From Lysobacteraceae bacterium (lineage in GTDB: Bacteria > Pseudomonadota > Gammaproteobacteria > Xanthomonadales > BQJN01), in NCBI GenBank assembly GCA_021604725.1, contig BQJN01000052.1, positions 1 to 32,797 on the forward strand: a stretch of DNA of 32,797 nucleotides. The letters run 5' to 3'. Below are positions 1 through 9,171 of this stretch, piece after piece (within the stretch, counting starts at the first letter, position 1; every line of letters begins with the position of its first letter). The notes beneath the pieces were generated by a model. It was given only the letters and a program-made list of their open reading frames with translations. It was not told the origin of the DNA and searched no databases. The position numbers were made by a program, and so were the translations under genes.

Positions 1-2124
1 GCGTTGATCGGGTGCTCCGTTGCCGCCGACGAAAATCCACTGCCGCTCGGTCCAATCGAACTGGTATGGTCCAAGGTCAGTCGCCGCCACCAACAGTGAG
101 CCATCGTTTGAGAAGGTCAGCTCGGACACGAAGGTATTCGGCAGGCCTTGGTCCATGGTCACGAAACTGACACCAGCATCATCGCTCATGTAGACGCCAG
201 GTCCGGAGTAACCGGCCCCACCCACCAGAACCGTCTGCGGGCTGCTGGGGTCGATAGCGATGGACGAGGGAAAAAAGAACGCTGAATCGGGCAGCGTCAC
301 ACGGGTCCAAGTGAGGCTGGCATCTCGGCTAAAGAAGAAGGCGCCATCGCGATTGGCCGCGTACAGAGTATCGCCATCGGCTGCCAGGGCTTCGATCGAA
401 GCACCAAAGTCGTAGCCACCCTGGTCGACAGTGAACCCGCAACATGACCAATACGTTAGCTGGAACAGGTAGTGTCGTTGACCAAAGCCACCGCCACCCA
501 GCCAGATCTTGTCGGGGTGACCACTCACTGGTGCCAATGGCGGTAGCCACAGGTGGCCGGAGAAGGTGAAATCCCAGATCTCCAAAGGCATGGTCGCCGC
601 ATTGGCGTCTGGGGAGTACATGGCAAATTGCGGGTAAACAGTCCACAGGCTTTGACCTCGGTCAGCTGAGGTTAGGCTGCCGAAGTCGCCGAGAAAGACC
701 TGCTCGAACTGACTGCCGGTGGTGACGTTGAAACCACGTTGATACCCCTGGTCTTGAGAACCAAGGAATACGGTAGATGGTTGATCGGGGTTGGAGAACA
801 GGCTGTAGTACTGGCTAATGTTCAACCCTTGAGTGGACAAATTGCTTGGCGATGTGGCCAACACGTCTGCCGAGTACAAACCGCCATCGGTACCGATAAG
901 AACGATTTCCTCGCCTTGCGAATCAGTCACCGACGCAAACACCGGAATATCGGCATGCAGTTTGCTTTCTGGCCATGTGTAGTAGTCACGCCAGTGATTG
1001 ACTAACTGCCAAGTCGTCCCTCCATTGCTGCTGACATAGGCTTGAACAGCACCGACGTACAGCAAGTTGGGGTCAGATGCAGACGCGGAAAAGCTGTTCG
1101 GCGTCATCATGGTGGTTGGTGCGGGGCCTCTGTTCTCAAAGCTGACGCCGCCGTCCAGGCTGCGGTAGATGATTGACTGATCAGCCTGGCCGAAACTGGC
1201 ATACAGGTAGATCGACTCACCATTCACGCCACCGCTCAACGCCACCACCTGCACCGCATTGGCTGAAACGCTCGGACCGAAATTGTGCAGTGACAACAAG
1301 CGTTGTGGTTTGGACTCAAACAACTGGTTGTCTATCAGCACGAAGGCTCGTGGACTGCCTGGCGGTGAATACAAGGAGGCGCGCTCGCCAACCACCACGT
1401 CCACCAGTGTTTCGCTGGCGCCGCCGTCACGGGAGTGATAGATCCACATCTCGTGGCGGTTGCGGGGACGATTCAGACGCCGTACCGCGCGATAAACGAC
1501 CTTGCCTTCGGAGTCAGGTACAACCATGTCGAAGGAGATTGAATGGGGGTCGTTCTCGGCCGGACCCCGGCTCCAGCTGGCGCCTTGGTCGTCACTATAG
1601 TAGATGCCGTCTTCGTCTGGCGCATTGACCAACAGTCGACGCTTGCCGCCGACTCTAGCCAGCTCAAGCGTGTAATAGAGGTCACCGGCAAACGAGATAT
1701 TGTCGTTCAGCACGCGCCAGTTGGACCCGGCCAGGTCGCCTTGCCAAATTTGCCCGCCATGCGCGAATGCATAGATGCTGTCATCAGCAGGGTCCAACTC
1801 GACATCCGATACGCGGCCTGCCAGGTTCGAACTGCCCAACTCCGCCCAAACGCCATCCAGCCCCCCCGGAAGTTCACTCACCTTGCTTGCCGTCGCGGCT
1901 ATGCCGACCTGGCTCAGAGACATGCGTCGCGCGCGTCTGTGCTGGGCGTCCGAATGGCGCCAATCGATGTCCTTGTCACTGCGGTGCCGAATTTGTTCCC
2001 AGGCCTGTCGACCTTCCGACAGCGCGCCCGGTACCGCCCGATTCGGGACTCGGTCGACGAACAAAAAGGCAGCAAAGCAAAGGCAGGCAAACGCCGATGT
2101 CGACAGAACAACGCTTCGATACAT
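1..2124 (-). CDS. Exported BNR/Asp-box beta-propeller protein, 3' end outside window
   Basis: The reading frame is open from the start codon to the window edge, giving 708 residues with no stop, so the C-terminus is missing. A hydrophobic N-terminus (MYRSVVLSTSAFACLCFAAF) suggests a Sec signal peptide or anchor. After a charged linker of about 60 residues come repeated Asp-box turns, the blade signature of sortilin/VPS10 and sialidase-type propellers: YYSDDQGASW near residue 174, YRSLDGGVSF, VSSNGGTTW, FFSRDASLTW and YMSDDAGVSF. Two ATGs compete. AAGGA lies 2 nt before the one at 2130 but 8 nt before the one at 2124, so I chose 2124. The gene diverges from the cytochrome/propeller gene at 2391 across about 265 bp. 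The family is often annotated as glycosyl hydrolase, but I see no catalytic residues that justify an enzymatic name. It may be a secreted binding or scaffold protein. Confidence 0.85.
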   Translation of the reverse strand, partial: MYRSVVLSTSAFACLCFAAFLFVDRVPNRAVPGALSEGRQAWEQIRHRSDKDIDWRHSDAQHRRARRMSLSQVGIAATASKVSELPGGLDGVWAELGSSNLAGRVSDVELDPADDSIYAFAHGGQIWQGDLAGSNWRVLNDNISFAGDLYYTLELARVGGKRRLLVNAPDEDGIYYSDDQGASWSRGPAENDPHSISFDMVVPDSEGKVVYRAVRRLNRPRNRHEMWIYHSRDGGASETLVDVVVGERASLYSPPGSPRAFVLIDNQLFESKPQRLLSLHNFGPSVSANAVQVVALSGGVNGESIYLYASFGQADQSIIYRSLDGGVSFENRGPAPTTMMTPNSFSASASDPNLLYVGAVQAYVSSNGGTTWQLVNHWRDYYTWPESKLHADIPVFASVTDSQGEEIVLIGTDGGLYSADVLATSPSNLSTQGLNISQYYSLFSNPDQPSTVFLGSQDQGYQRGFNVTTGSQFEQVFLGDFGSLTSADRGQSLWTVYPQFAMYSPDANAATMPLEIWDFTFSGHLWLPPLAPVSGHPDKIWLGGGGFGQRHYLFQLTYWSCCGFTVDQGGYDFGASIEALAADGDTLYAANRDGAFFFSRDASLTWTRVTLPDSAFFFPSSIAIDPSSPQTVLVGGAGYSGPGVYMSDDAGVSFVTMDQGLPNTFVSELTFSNDGSLLVAATDLGPYQFDWTERQWIFVGGNGAPDQR

Positions 2125-2390
2125 TCTCATTTTCCTTGGGTGGGCATCATCGCATTGACGGACCACACGGATTCTCCAACGGCTTGGAGCGGCATCGCAA
2201 CACAATTATTGCTCAACGCTTGCCGATCGATAAGCGTACCACTGGCATGGCAAGTATCTACGAGAGGGGATTTGGAGCGAAGGCAATTGGCTTGTAAGAA
2301 AACAATCCGAAGCTGATCCTCGCGCAATTTGCGTCAGCGAGTATTGCTGATAGAGTCGAGCCCTAAACTAGCCGAATTGGAGTATGGGCC

Positions 2391-3605
2391 ATGTCTAAAA
2401 CGCTGATCATTGCTTTATCTTCTTTTGTTGCCTTTGCCGTCTACAACGCCGCAGCACAGGCGAGCGGTGTACGGGAGCTGCCCGAGGCACCGGGCAAAAC
2501 ACTGATTGAAACCAAATGCACCAGCTGCCATAGCATCGGCACCATTGCGCGAGCCGCTGGATACAGTAGCGAGGAGCAATGGCTGCATTTGATTTCCACC
2601 ATGATTGAACTGCCCGAAGACGAGGCCAAAGTAGTCGCTACATACTTGAGCGAGCATGTGCCTGAGGATGTTTCGCGCCGTCCGACCCTGGTGGCAGGTG
2701 ACACTGCGATTGAAATCAAAGAGTGGATAACACCAACACTGGGGCAACGTACCCGCGATCCGATCGAGGCACCGGATGGCTCAATCTGGTGGACCGGCAT
2801 GTGGGCCAGTTTGGCCGGGCGGCTCGACCCCGAGACTGGCGAGATGAAAGAGTATCCGCTGCCACCAACGGCTCGACCACACAGCATCCTGCCCGATGCT
2901 GACGGCAACATCTGGTATACCGGCAACAGCAACGCCACGATTGGCAAACTCGATCCAGCCACTGGTGAGGTCAAAGAGTACGCAACTGAAGCGGGCGATC
3001 CACACACCGCCGTGTTCCATCCCAACGGCAAGCTGTATTTCACGGCACAACGTGCCGGTATGCTGGGCCGGCTCGATCCTGAGTCTGGGCAGCTGACCGA
3101 GATCGAAACGCGGGCCAGGCCCTATGGCATCAAGGTTGGCCCAGATGGCTCACTGTGGGTGGCCTACAACGGCACCAATGCGCTCAGCAAGATGGACCCT
3201 GACAGCATGGAAGTGACTTACTTTGATGTGCCGGATGAACGGACGCGTATTCGTCGTTTGGATCTCGACAGCAAAGGCATGGTCTGGTTCGTCAATTCAT
3301 CGCTGGGCAAGGTGGGTCGGCTTGACCCGAGCACGGGCGAGATCAAGCAGTGGGACTCGCCCAGCGGCGAAAAATCACACCCTTACTCACTGGCAGTCAT
3401 CGATGATGCGGTCTGGTACAACGAGTCGGCGATGCGTCCCGATGCGCTGGTTCGCTTCGATCCGGCCACCGAAACATTTCAGAGCTGGGCCATTCCGTCC
3501 GGCGTGGGAATTATTCGCCATACGTGGGTCACGCGCACTGGCGACTTGCTGATCCACCAAACCAGCTCAAACCGAGTCGGTGTAGTAAAAATCCTCGAGC
3601 AATGA
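2391..3605 (+). CDS. Exported cytochrome c / streptogramin lyase-like propeller fusion
   Basis: 404 residues. A signal peptide (residues 1 to about 25, ending AQA-S) is followed by a small cytochrome c-like module. It has one heme-binding CTSCH motif (C43, C46, H47) and M71 as a possible distal ligand. From about residue 105 the protein is a Vgb-type propeller of repeated blades such as PDGSIWWTG…RLDPETGEMKEY and DADGNIWYTG…KLDPATGEVKEY. Classical virginiamycin B lyases are cytosolic and have no heme, so the export signal plus CXXCH point to a periplasmic redox or binding protein rather than antibiotic resistance. GGAG lies 8 nt before the ATG. The stop codon overlaps the next start (ATGA), so the two genes are probably translationally coupled. 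The substrate is unknown. Confidence 0.85.
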   Translation: MSKTLIIALSSFVAFAVYNAAAQASGVRELPEAPGKTLIETKCTSCHSIGTIARAAGYSSEEQWLHLISTMIELPEDEAKVVATYLSEHVPEDVSRRPTLVAGDTAIEIKEWITPTLGQRTRDPIEAPDGSIWWTGMWASLAGRLDPETGEMKEYPLPPTARPHSILPDADGNIWYTGNSNATIGKLDPATGEVKEYATEAGDPHTAVFHPNGKLYFTAQRAGMLGRLDPESGQLTEIETRARPYGIKVGPDGSLWVAYNGTNALSKMDPDSMEVTYFDVPDERTRIRRLDLDSKGMVWFVNSSLGKVGRLDPSTGEIKQWDSPSGEKSHPYSLAVIDDAVWYNESAMRPDALVRFDPATETFQSWAIPSGVGIIRHTWVTRTGDLLIHQTSSNRVGVVKILEQ

Positions 3606-4372
3606 GCGATGCGGAATCGAAGCTAAGCAGGAAGCAGCGTATTCGAGCACTGCTTATGGGAATAGAAAGTGGTGACCCGGACTCGGTCCAGGTCATCCAT
3701 CCCCGTAAGTACATTCAACACAACCCGCAAACCCATGAGGGGCGCGATGGGCTGGCGGCTTTGTTCAAGCGCCTGTCGCAACGTTCTCCCAAGGTCAACA
3801 TCGTGCGACTGTTCTCGGACGGAGATTTCGTGTTCGGACAAACTGAATATGACTTTGGCAGTCCGCGGGTGGGTTTTGAGGTTTTCCGTTTTGAAGGCGA
3901 TTTCACTGTTGAGCACTGGGACAACATCCAGCCGAGACGGCCGGCCCATGCCCCTGGGTTGACTATGGTCGATGGCGCTATCGAAGCAAGCGATCACGCC
4001 AAGACAGAACTCAATCGGAGTCTCGTTGCTACCTTTGTCGATGAAGTTCTGGTCGGCGGTCAAGTCCAGCAGCGCCACGCTTTCCTGGCACCTGTCCTTA
4101 TCGATCACAGTCCGTCAGCGGTGGCGGGCTCGGCACCAAGCCTCGGGCTTGCGCTAGCCGAATCTGGTGAGGATGTGCGCTACCAAAAACTGCACCGTGT
4201 GTTGGCGGAGGGCGACTTTGTGCTATCGGTCAGTGAAGGCACTTTGCACGGTGTGCATTCATCCTTCTATGATCTTTTTCGCATCGACAATGGCAAGGCT
4301 GTTGAACATTGGAGCACCACTGAAGCGGTGCCGCCACGCAGCGAATGGAAGAACGACAACGGCAAGTTTTAG
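3602..4372 (+). CDS. Tandem SnoaL-like (NTF2-fold) protein
   Basis: 256 residues with no signal peptide, so probably cytosolic. It contains two copies of a SnoaL-like NTF2 fold. The first (about residues 10-115) has YIQHNPQTHEGRDGLAALF, DGDFVFGQTEYDF and FTVEHWDNIQP. The second (about 130-250) has LIDHSP, EGDFVLSVSEGTLHG and KAVEHWSTTEAVP. The matching GDFV and VEHW segments show internal duplication. This resembles the proteins annotated as SnoaL-like aldol condensation-catalyzing enzymes, but many members have no proven reaction. The start overlaps the stop of the upstream propeller (ATGA). Longer in-frame starts from 3524 lie inside that gene and are not needed. A 47-bp dispersed repeat begins directly after the TAG stop. 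Confidence 0.8.
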   Translation: MSDAESKLSRKQRIRALLMGIESGDPDSVQVIHPRKYIQHNPQTHEGRDGLAALFKRLSQRSPKVNIVRLFSDGDFVFGQTEYDFGSPRVGFEVFRFEGDFTVEHWDNIQPRRPAHAPGLTMVDGAIEASDHAKTELNRSLVATFVDEVLVGGQVQQRHAFLAPVLIDHSPSAVAGSAPSLGLALAESGEDVRYQKLHRVLAEGDFVLSVSEGTLHGVHSSFYDLFRIDNGKAVEHWSTTEAVPPRSEWKNDNGKF

Positions 4373-4419
4373 GGAAGCTCTGACTAATTCGAATATGGCT
4401 CTGCTTGACCTCAAGCGCG
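4373..4419 (+). repeat. 47-bp dispersed repeat, copy 1
   Basis: This starts at the base after the SnoaL stop codon. It matches 29726-29772 in the same orientation at about 37 of 47 positions by eye. Shared blocks are GGAAGCTCTGA, GAAT, GGCTC, GCTTGA and AAGCG. The short palindrome GAGTCTTGAGACTC follows at 4422-4435 between the two converging genes. It could be a remnant of a miniature mobile element or an untranslated structured sequence; no transposase is nearby. Confidence 0.5.
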
Positions 4420-4433
4420 GCGAGTCTTGAGAC

Positions 4434-5015
4434 TCAGCTCTTGTCAACAAGCTCCTTGCGCGTTTGCAGGAAAATTATCACGGCAAACAGGTATTCGATA
4501 CCCGAGCCGACCCAGGCTCCGACCCAGAACGGTGCATTGTTGATCGCTAGTACATAGCCGGCTCCAGCCAGAACAACGCCGCAAACCCAATAAGCCCGCA
4601 GGCCAAACAACGTGGCAAATACCAGATATCGTGCACCAATGATGATCAGCATGGTTGGAAAGAACCAATTGGTCTGGTACTGAAAAACAACGTAGGCCAC
4701 TGGCATGAAAAACAACATCACGAAAAGGCTTTCCAGCGCCAAGGGGCCCAAGGGATTGTTCTTGGCATGGTCTCCGGAGCGGCCCAGAATCTTGTCGAAC
4801 AGAACACCCACCGGGTGGATCAGCACGCCGGCACCGTACAGTGTAAGTACTGCGGTAAGCGGCGCACCTTGCACTGCAACAATGGCAGCCGCAAGCCAGG
4901 CGGTGGCCGACACCGCAAGGCCCGTGGCACCCCCGTAGTAAGCGCAACGCATGTCGGCTTGTGCAGAATCTATGGTGCGGTCTTCGAGAAGGCGGTTCGT
5001 GGCTGGCTCGGTCAT
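4434..5015 (-). CDS. Small polytopic membrane protein, DUF7010-like
   Basis: 193 residues with about six hydrophobic helices and a short soluble N-terminus containing QADMRCAYYGG. The helices include TGLAVSATAWLAAAIVAV, LTAVLTLYGAGVLIHPVGVL, ESLFVMLFFMPVAYVVF, MLIIIGARYLVFATLFGL, YWVCGVVLAGAGYVLAI and IEYLFAVIIFL. The order (M/A)Q-DMR-AY-GG, then W-AA, then HP-G…D, reminds me of the DUF7010 family, but I assign this from memory. No function is known to me. It lies 23 bp downstream of the 2OG oxygenase on the same strand, so co-transcription is likely. It converges with the SnoaL gene, and its stop codon overlaps the palindrome GAGTCTTGAGACTC. Confidence 0.75.
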   Translation of the reverse strand: MTEPATNRLLEDRTIDSAQADMRCAYYGGATGLAVSATAWLAAAIVAVQGAPLTAVLTLYGAGVLIHPVGVLFDKILGRSGDHAKNNPLGPLALESLFVMLFFMPVAYVVFQYQTNWFFPTMLIIIGARYLVFATLFGLRAYWVCGVVLAGAGYVLAINNAPFWVGAWVGSGIEYLFAVIIFLQTRKELVDKS

Positions 5016-5038
5016 GGCTGAAAGGTGCTCCGTTATGC

Positions 5039-5755
5039 TTACGTTTCGGCGTCGTGAAATATCACACCCATGGCAAGGCGTTGACCGCTGCGAAGTGGGC
5101 TGACGCCATGCTTTATGGTGGCCCGATGATACCCTCGCTTGCCTTCGACCGGGCGAAAGTTTGTGGTGAAGATGATCATGTCGCCTTGCCCCAGTCGCAC
5201 AACGATCGGCTTGGCCTGCATTCTTGGCGATTGCTGGGTCAGGACGAACTCACCCCCGGTAAAGTCAACGCCTGGTTCGCTTAGCAATACTTCGGCTTGC
5301 ATAGGGAAGAACACCTCGCCATAGATGTCCTGGTGCAGCATGTTGAACCCGCCCTCCTGGTATTTCAGAATCAATGGCGTGGGCTTGCTCTGACCCGATT
5401 TTCGGCATTGTGCGATCAGCGATTGGTGGGTGGCAGGAAAACGTCGCTCCATGCGCAGCTGCTGCATCCAGGCATTGGCCACGGGCACCAGATGAGGGTA
5501 CAGACTTGTGCGTAGTTGCTGAACCACAGCTGGCAGTGGGTAGTCCCAGTATTTGTACTGGCCGAGGCCGTATTGATGCCGTTCCATAACGACCGTTTTT
5601 CGGAATCCGCTGGGCGCGTCGAAGTTCTGCACGAGCGACATACACTGTTGCTTTGACAGCAGTTCAGGCAGGACATGGTAACCGCCTCGATCAAGGTCAT
5701 TTCTGGCCGCTGCCCAGTCGTAGGTAGCCAGTTTGTCAGCGAAGCTTGGTGTCAT
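5039..5755 (-). CDS. 2OG-Fe(II) oxygenase of the COG3826 / PF09859 type
   Basis: 238 residues with no signal peptide, so cytosolic. The double-stranded beta-helix iron site is visible: H141-Q-D143 in NMLHQDIYG, a distal H216 in IKHGVSPLRSGQR, and R226 as the likely 2-oxoglutarate salt bridge. FVLTQQSPR and GDMIIFTTNFRPV are core strands typical of the family. The family has been labelled an oxygenase acting on damaged DNA or alkylated bases, which is a homology label rather than something shown here. The N-terminal segment (DWAAARNDLDRGGYHVLPELL) resembles prolyl-hydroxylase-like lids. It is the first gene of a two-gene unit with the membrane protein ending at 4434. I see no strong ribosome-binding site. 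Confidence 0.88.
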   Translation of the reverse strand: MTPSFADKLATYDWAAARNDLDRGGYHVLPELLSKQQCMSLVQNFDAPSGFRKTVVMERHQYGLGQYKYWDYPLPAVVQQLRTSLYPHLVPVANAWMQQLRMERRFPATHQSLIAQCRKSGQSKPTPLILKYQEGGFNMLHQDIYGEVFFPMQAEVLLSEPGVDFTGGEFVLTQQSPRMQAKPIVVRLGQGDMIIFTTNFRPVEGKRGYHRATIKHGVSPLRSGQRLAMGVIFHDAET

Positions 5756-5910
5756 TCAGGCTTGCGGTGTGGGTGACTCACTATGCTAGCAACCATCCAT
5801 GCGTATGAATGGCCATAGGTGGACAGGGCTCGCATCTGAACGTCGAGGTCCGACAACGCTGACCGAGTGTTGAAACACCCGGCCAGCTCCCGTTCAAGAA
5901 TACGCTTGCG

Positions 5911-8900
5911 CTAACGCCAACTGGGTGCGCCAATGGCTACCAGATCGGCCTCAAGTTGCGCCAATTCGGTATCTAGCAAAGCGTCCAGGTCCGACTTGAA
6001 CTGAGCGAATTCCCGACTGGCGATGTCGAAATCCGCGCGCTGTGTCGCGGTAGCTGGATAGGTGTTGTCCCAATTGTTTGCTGCGTTGTAGGCGCGACCC
6101 GCAATCGAAGGCGTTGTCGCTTCGTTCATGCCGCCACGGACACGGTCGCCTCGCAGTCGTGTTTCCAGGCGCTTCAACTTGACCCCAAAATCATCCAGCC
6201 GTGCGAACAGCGATGGCGTGGCGGTCGGTGCTCGCAATGCTGCAGCCTTCATGTGTGTAAGCAGGTCATTGCTTCGCTTCAGTTCTTCGCTTGCAGCGGC
6301 AACATCTCGCCTCAGTACAGCGGATTTCTGTTGATAGGCAGCCACTTGTGCATAGTCGACCCCGTTGGGCGCATTGCGGACCGGTTTGACTGCAAACGAC
6401 TGGGAGGCACCCAGCGGTGTCGCCTCGCCATCGTTGAATGAGTACAGTTGTGCGCTGTATTGGCCCGGCGCGACCAACGGACCTTTGGGTGAGCCAGCCC
6501 AGGGTGGCACGAAATCAGGTTTGCTCAACTCCACAGCATTCGGCGCCGGCATACGCAGATCCCAACTGACGCGATGGATGCCTTTCTTGTTCACCCCCTC
6601 AAGCCATCGCACCGGTTTGCCTGCACTGTCGCCGACCAGCAGCAGAACCTTTGGCTTGTTCTCCAGCGCTTCCTCGGTCAGAACATCCCATCCCGGGAAT
6701 GGAATGTCGTCGCCGTCCTGGCGCAAGGTCTTTTCGGTCTCGCTGCGAGTTTCCTTGCTGGTGTTGAGCTTCTCGCTCAAATAGTAGGTCAGCATTGCGC
6801 CAAAGTCCGGGTTGGGCGTTCTGAAACTGTCGGTACCAAAGGTTGGCATGCCACCGGCTTGCGACGGAACTGAAGGGATATACCACCAGGCATCGCGAAC
6901 CGGGAACAGCGCAGCTTCAGCGCCAAATGACTCCTCGGCCATGGAACGAAGTGCCGAGTAGTCATCCAGGATGTAGATGCCACGACCGAATGTGGCCCCG
7001 ACCAGGTCATTGTCGCGACGTTGCAACTTGATATCGCGAAAGGCGATGGTCGGTGCGCCGGCTACCTTGTGCCAGTTCTCACCGCCGTTGAGCGTAAAGT
7101 AAAGCCCGTTTTCGGCACCTACAAACAGCAGGTTTTCGTTTTCGTGATCTTGCTGGATCGCCCATACAATGGTGCCTTCCGGTAGATCGCCTGAGATGGA
7201 GCGCCAGCTTCGCCCGCCGTTGTTGCTGACGAACACATAAGGGGCAAAGTCGCCCAGTTTGTGTGAGTCGGCGATAACGTAGACCGTGTCCGCGTCATAC
7301 AATGAGGCTTCGACGTCGTTGATGAACGCAGGCGCTGCGATGCCAGGCAAAGTCTTGCCCTGTTGCCAGCTTGAGCCGCCGTCTGTGGTGGCGTGAACCA
7401 GGCCGTCATCTGAGCCGGTATAGAGCGTGCCTTCACTGACCGGTGACTCTGAAATGGCGGTGATGGTGGCGTATTTGGACATGGCGTAGGTGTCATGCAA
7501 CGCATCGACACTCCACACGCGTCCGTCGTACTTGCGCTGGTAGCGGTTCTCGTTGGTCGTCAGGTCGCCACTGACCGCCTGCCACGAGTTACCACGATCG
7601 TCACTGCGCCAAACCCGTTGCGAACCAACGTAAAGCCTTGATGGGCTATGCGGACTGATCAAAATCGGCGTGTCCCAATTCCAGCGTTCGGCCGGTTCCC
7701 CAGGCGCGGGTTGTGGCTGAATGTGCACCAGCTCATTGCTGTCGCGATGGTGCCGGAACATATAACCCTGCTGGTATTCCATATAGCCGATGTTGTTATC
7801 GGACGGGTCAAACGCAACGCCGTAGCCGTCGGCGCCCAACGGCACATACCAGTCCTGATTGCGCACCCCTTCGGTGATCATGGTGCGCGACGGCCCAAAC
7901 AGAGTGCCCAGATCCTGGGTGCCTCCAAGAATGTTGTAAAAGGGCGTGCTGTCGTCGACCGCTACCTTGTAGAACTGTGAAATTGGCAGGTTGGGAAAGT
8001 GTCGCCAGGTGGTGCCCTGGTCATAGCTTTCGTACAGCCCGGCATCAGTGCCGGCCAACAAATGCAGATCATCGTTGGGGTCGATCCAGAACGCGTGGTT
8101 GTCGCTGTGTTTTTCGCGACCGGTTCCAAGTACCGAGAACGTCTTCCCACCATCGCGAGTAACTCGCACGAATACGTCCATCTGGTAGACCAGATCGGCA
8201 GTGCGTTGCGATGCCTCCAGTTCCTGATAGTAATGCGGACCGGTGCCCCCCGAGATGTAGTCATTGTTCTTGGTCCAGCTTTCACCCTGGTCGGCCGAGC
8301 GGTAAAAGCCCTTTTCCTTGTCGTTGGCTTCTATGGTCGCGTAGACCAGGCTGGGGTCAGCAGCCGTCACCGCCAATCCAATTTTGCCAACATCGCCCTC
8401 AGGCAAGCCCTTGGACTTTCGACTCCACGTTTCACCGCCATCGGTGGATTTATAGATGCCGCCGCTCGGACCGCCAGCCATCAAGCCCCAGACATGGCGT
8501 CGGCGCTGGTAAGCCGCGGCGTACATGACATCCGGGTTGGTCGGGTGAAACTCGATGTCGGTGACGCCCGTGTCCTCGTCTATTTCCAACACCAGGTTCC
8601 AGTTCGCTCCAGCATCGATAGATTTGTACAGACCGCGATCGCCGCCAGCAGCCCACAATGGTCCTTCGGCTGCCACGTAGATGACGTTGCTGTCGCGCGG
8701 ATCAATTAGAATTTTTCCGATGTGCTCGGAGGCTTTTAATCCCATGTGGGTCCAGCTCTTGCCACCGTCCGCACTACGGTAGACACCGTCGCCCCAGGCA
8801 ACGTGTCGCCCACTGACGTTCTCGCCAGTACCGACCCAAACCACATCCGGGTTGTTGGGGTCGACTGTGACATCGCCGATCGAATAGGACGGTTGATCAT

Positions 8901-9171
8901 CGAAAATGGGCGTCCAGGTAATCCCGGCATTGCTGGTTTTCCAAACACCGCCCGAGCCTACAGCCACATACCACTGGCTAGGTCGGTCCGGGTGGATGTC
9001 GATATCGGCGATACGTCCACCCATAAAGGCCGGCCCAACGCTGCGCATCTGCAGCCCCTTGGCCGCTTCAGCGATCACATCATTCTCTGTTGTCGCCGCT
9101 GATACCAGTCCAACCTGCAATAGGCTCGCACAAAGAATCAGGCACAGAGTGAGCTTGTTGATGCTATTCAT
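5911..9171 (-). CDS. Exported sortilin/VPS10-like BNR propeller protein, about 1,086 aa
   Basis: The signal peptide is MNSINKLTLCLILCASLLQ followed by VGLVSA. The mature protein opens with LQMRSVGPAFMGGRIADIDIHP, typical of the large bacterial VPS10-domain/BNR family of 1,000-1,100 residues. At least ten Asp-boxes are readable, including YRSADGGKSW, YKSIDAGANW, YKSTDGGETW, YRSADQGESW, YESYDQGTTW, WRSDDRGNSW and HATTDGGSSW, which predicts two stacked propellers. After about residue 800 there is a Fn3-like region (VRWLEGVNKKGIHRVSWDLRMPAP, GQYSAQLYS). A helical, probably coiled C-terminus follows (KSAVLRRDVAAASEELKRSNDLL). The frame extends to 9282, but the extra 37 residues precede the signal peptide, so I chose the ATG at 9171. 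The gene stands alone. Such proteins are often called glycosyl hydrolases without evidence of catalysis; a binding role outside the cell is equally possible. Confidence 0.88.
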   Translation of the reverse strand: MNSINKLTLCLILCASLLQVGLVSAATTENDVIAEAAKGLQMRSVGPAFMGGRIADIDIHPDRPSQWYVAVGSGGVWKTSNAGITWTPIFDDQPSYSIGDVTVDPNNPDVVWVGTGENVSGRHVAWGDGVYRSADGGKSWTHMGLKASEHIGKILIDPRDSNVIYVAAEGPLWAAGGDRGLYKSIDAGANWNLVLEIDEDTGVTDIEFHPTNPDVMYAAAYQRRRHVWGLMAGGPSGGIYKSTDGGETWSRKSKGLPEGDVGKIGLAVTAADPSLVYATIEANDKEKGFYRSADQGESWTKNNDYISGGTGPHYYQELEASQRTADLVYQMDVFVRVTRDGGKTFSVLGTGREKHSDNHAFWIDPNDDLHLLAGTDAGLYESYDQGTTWRHFPNLPISQFYKVAVDDSTPFYNILGGTQDLGTLFGPSRTMITEGVRNQDWYVPLGADGYGVAFDPSDNNIGYMEYQQGYMFRHHRDSNELVHIQPQPAPGEPAERWNWDTPILISPHSPSRLYVGSQRVWRSDDRGNSWQAVSGDLTTNENRYQRKYDGRVWSVDALHDTYAMSKYATITAISESPVSEGTLYTGSDDGLVHATTDGGSSWQQGKTLPGIAAPAFINDVEASLYDADTVYVIADSHKLGDFAPYVFVSNNGGRSWRSISGDLPEGTIVWAIQQDHENENLLFVGAENGLYFTLNGGENWHKVAGAPTIAFRDIKLQRRDNDLVGATFGRGIYILDDYSALRSMAEESFGAEAALFPVRDAWWYIPSVPSQAGGMPTFGTDSFRTPNPDFGAMLTYYLSEKLNTSKETRSETEKTLRQDGDDIPFPGWDVLTEEALENKPKVLLLVGDSAGKPVRWLEGVNKKGIHRVSWDLRMPAPNAVELSKPDFVPPWAGSPKGPLVAPGQYSAQLYSFNDGEATPLGASQSFAVKPVRNAPNGVDYAQVAAYQQKSAVLRRDVAAASEELKRSNDLLTHMKAAALRAPTATPSLFARLDDFGVKLKRLETRLRGDRVRGGMNEATTPSIAGRAYNAANNWDNTYPATATQRADFDIASREFAQFKSDLDALLDTELAQLEADLVAIGAPSWR

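Noticed and set aside
1543..2316. 257-codon plus-strand frame and overlapping 176-codon frame
   Set aside because: They are antisense to the Asp-box propeller gene, whose minus frame shows a signal peptide and repeated blades.
2391..3605. Calling this a streptogramin-resistance lyase (vgb)
   Set aside because: The export signal and CTSCH heme motif do not fit the cytosolic resistance enzyme, and propellers of this type are widespread with other roles.
4422..4435. GAGTCTTGAGACTC palindrome as a bidirectional terminator
   Set aside because: The stem is only 6 bp, has no T tract on either side, and overlaps the stop codon of the membrane protein gene.
7999..8709. 236-codon plus-strand frame
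   Set aside because: It is antisense to the VPS10-like gene and lacks a ribosome-binding site or domain features.
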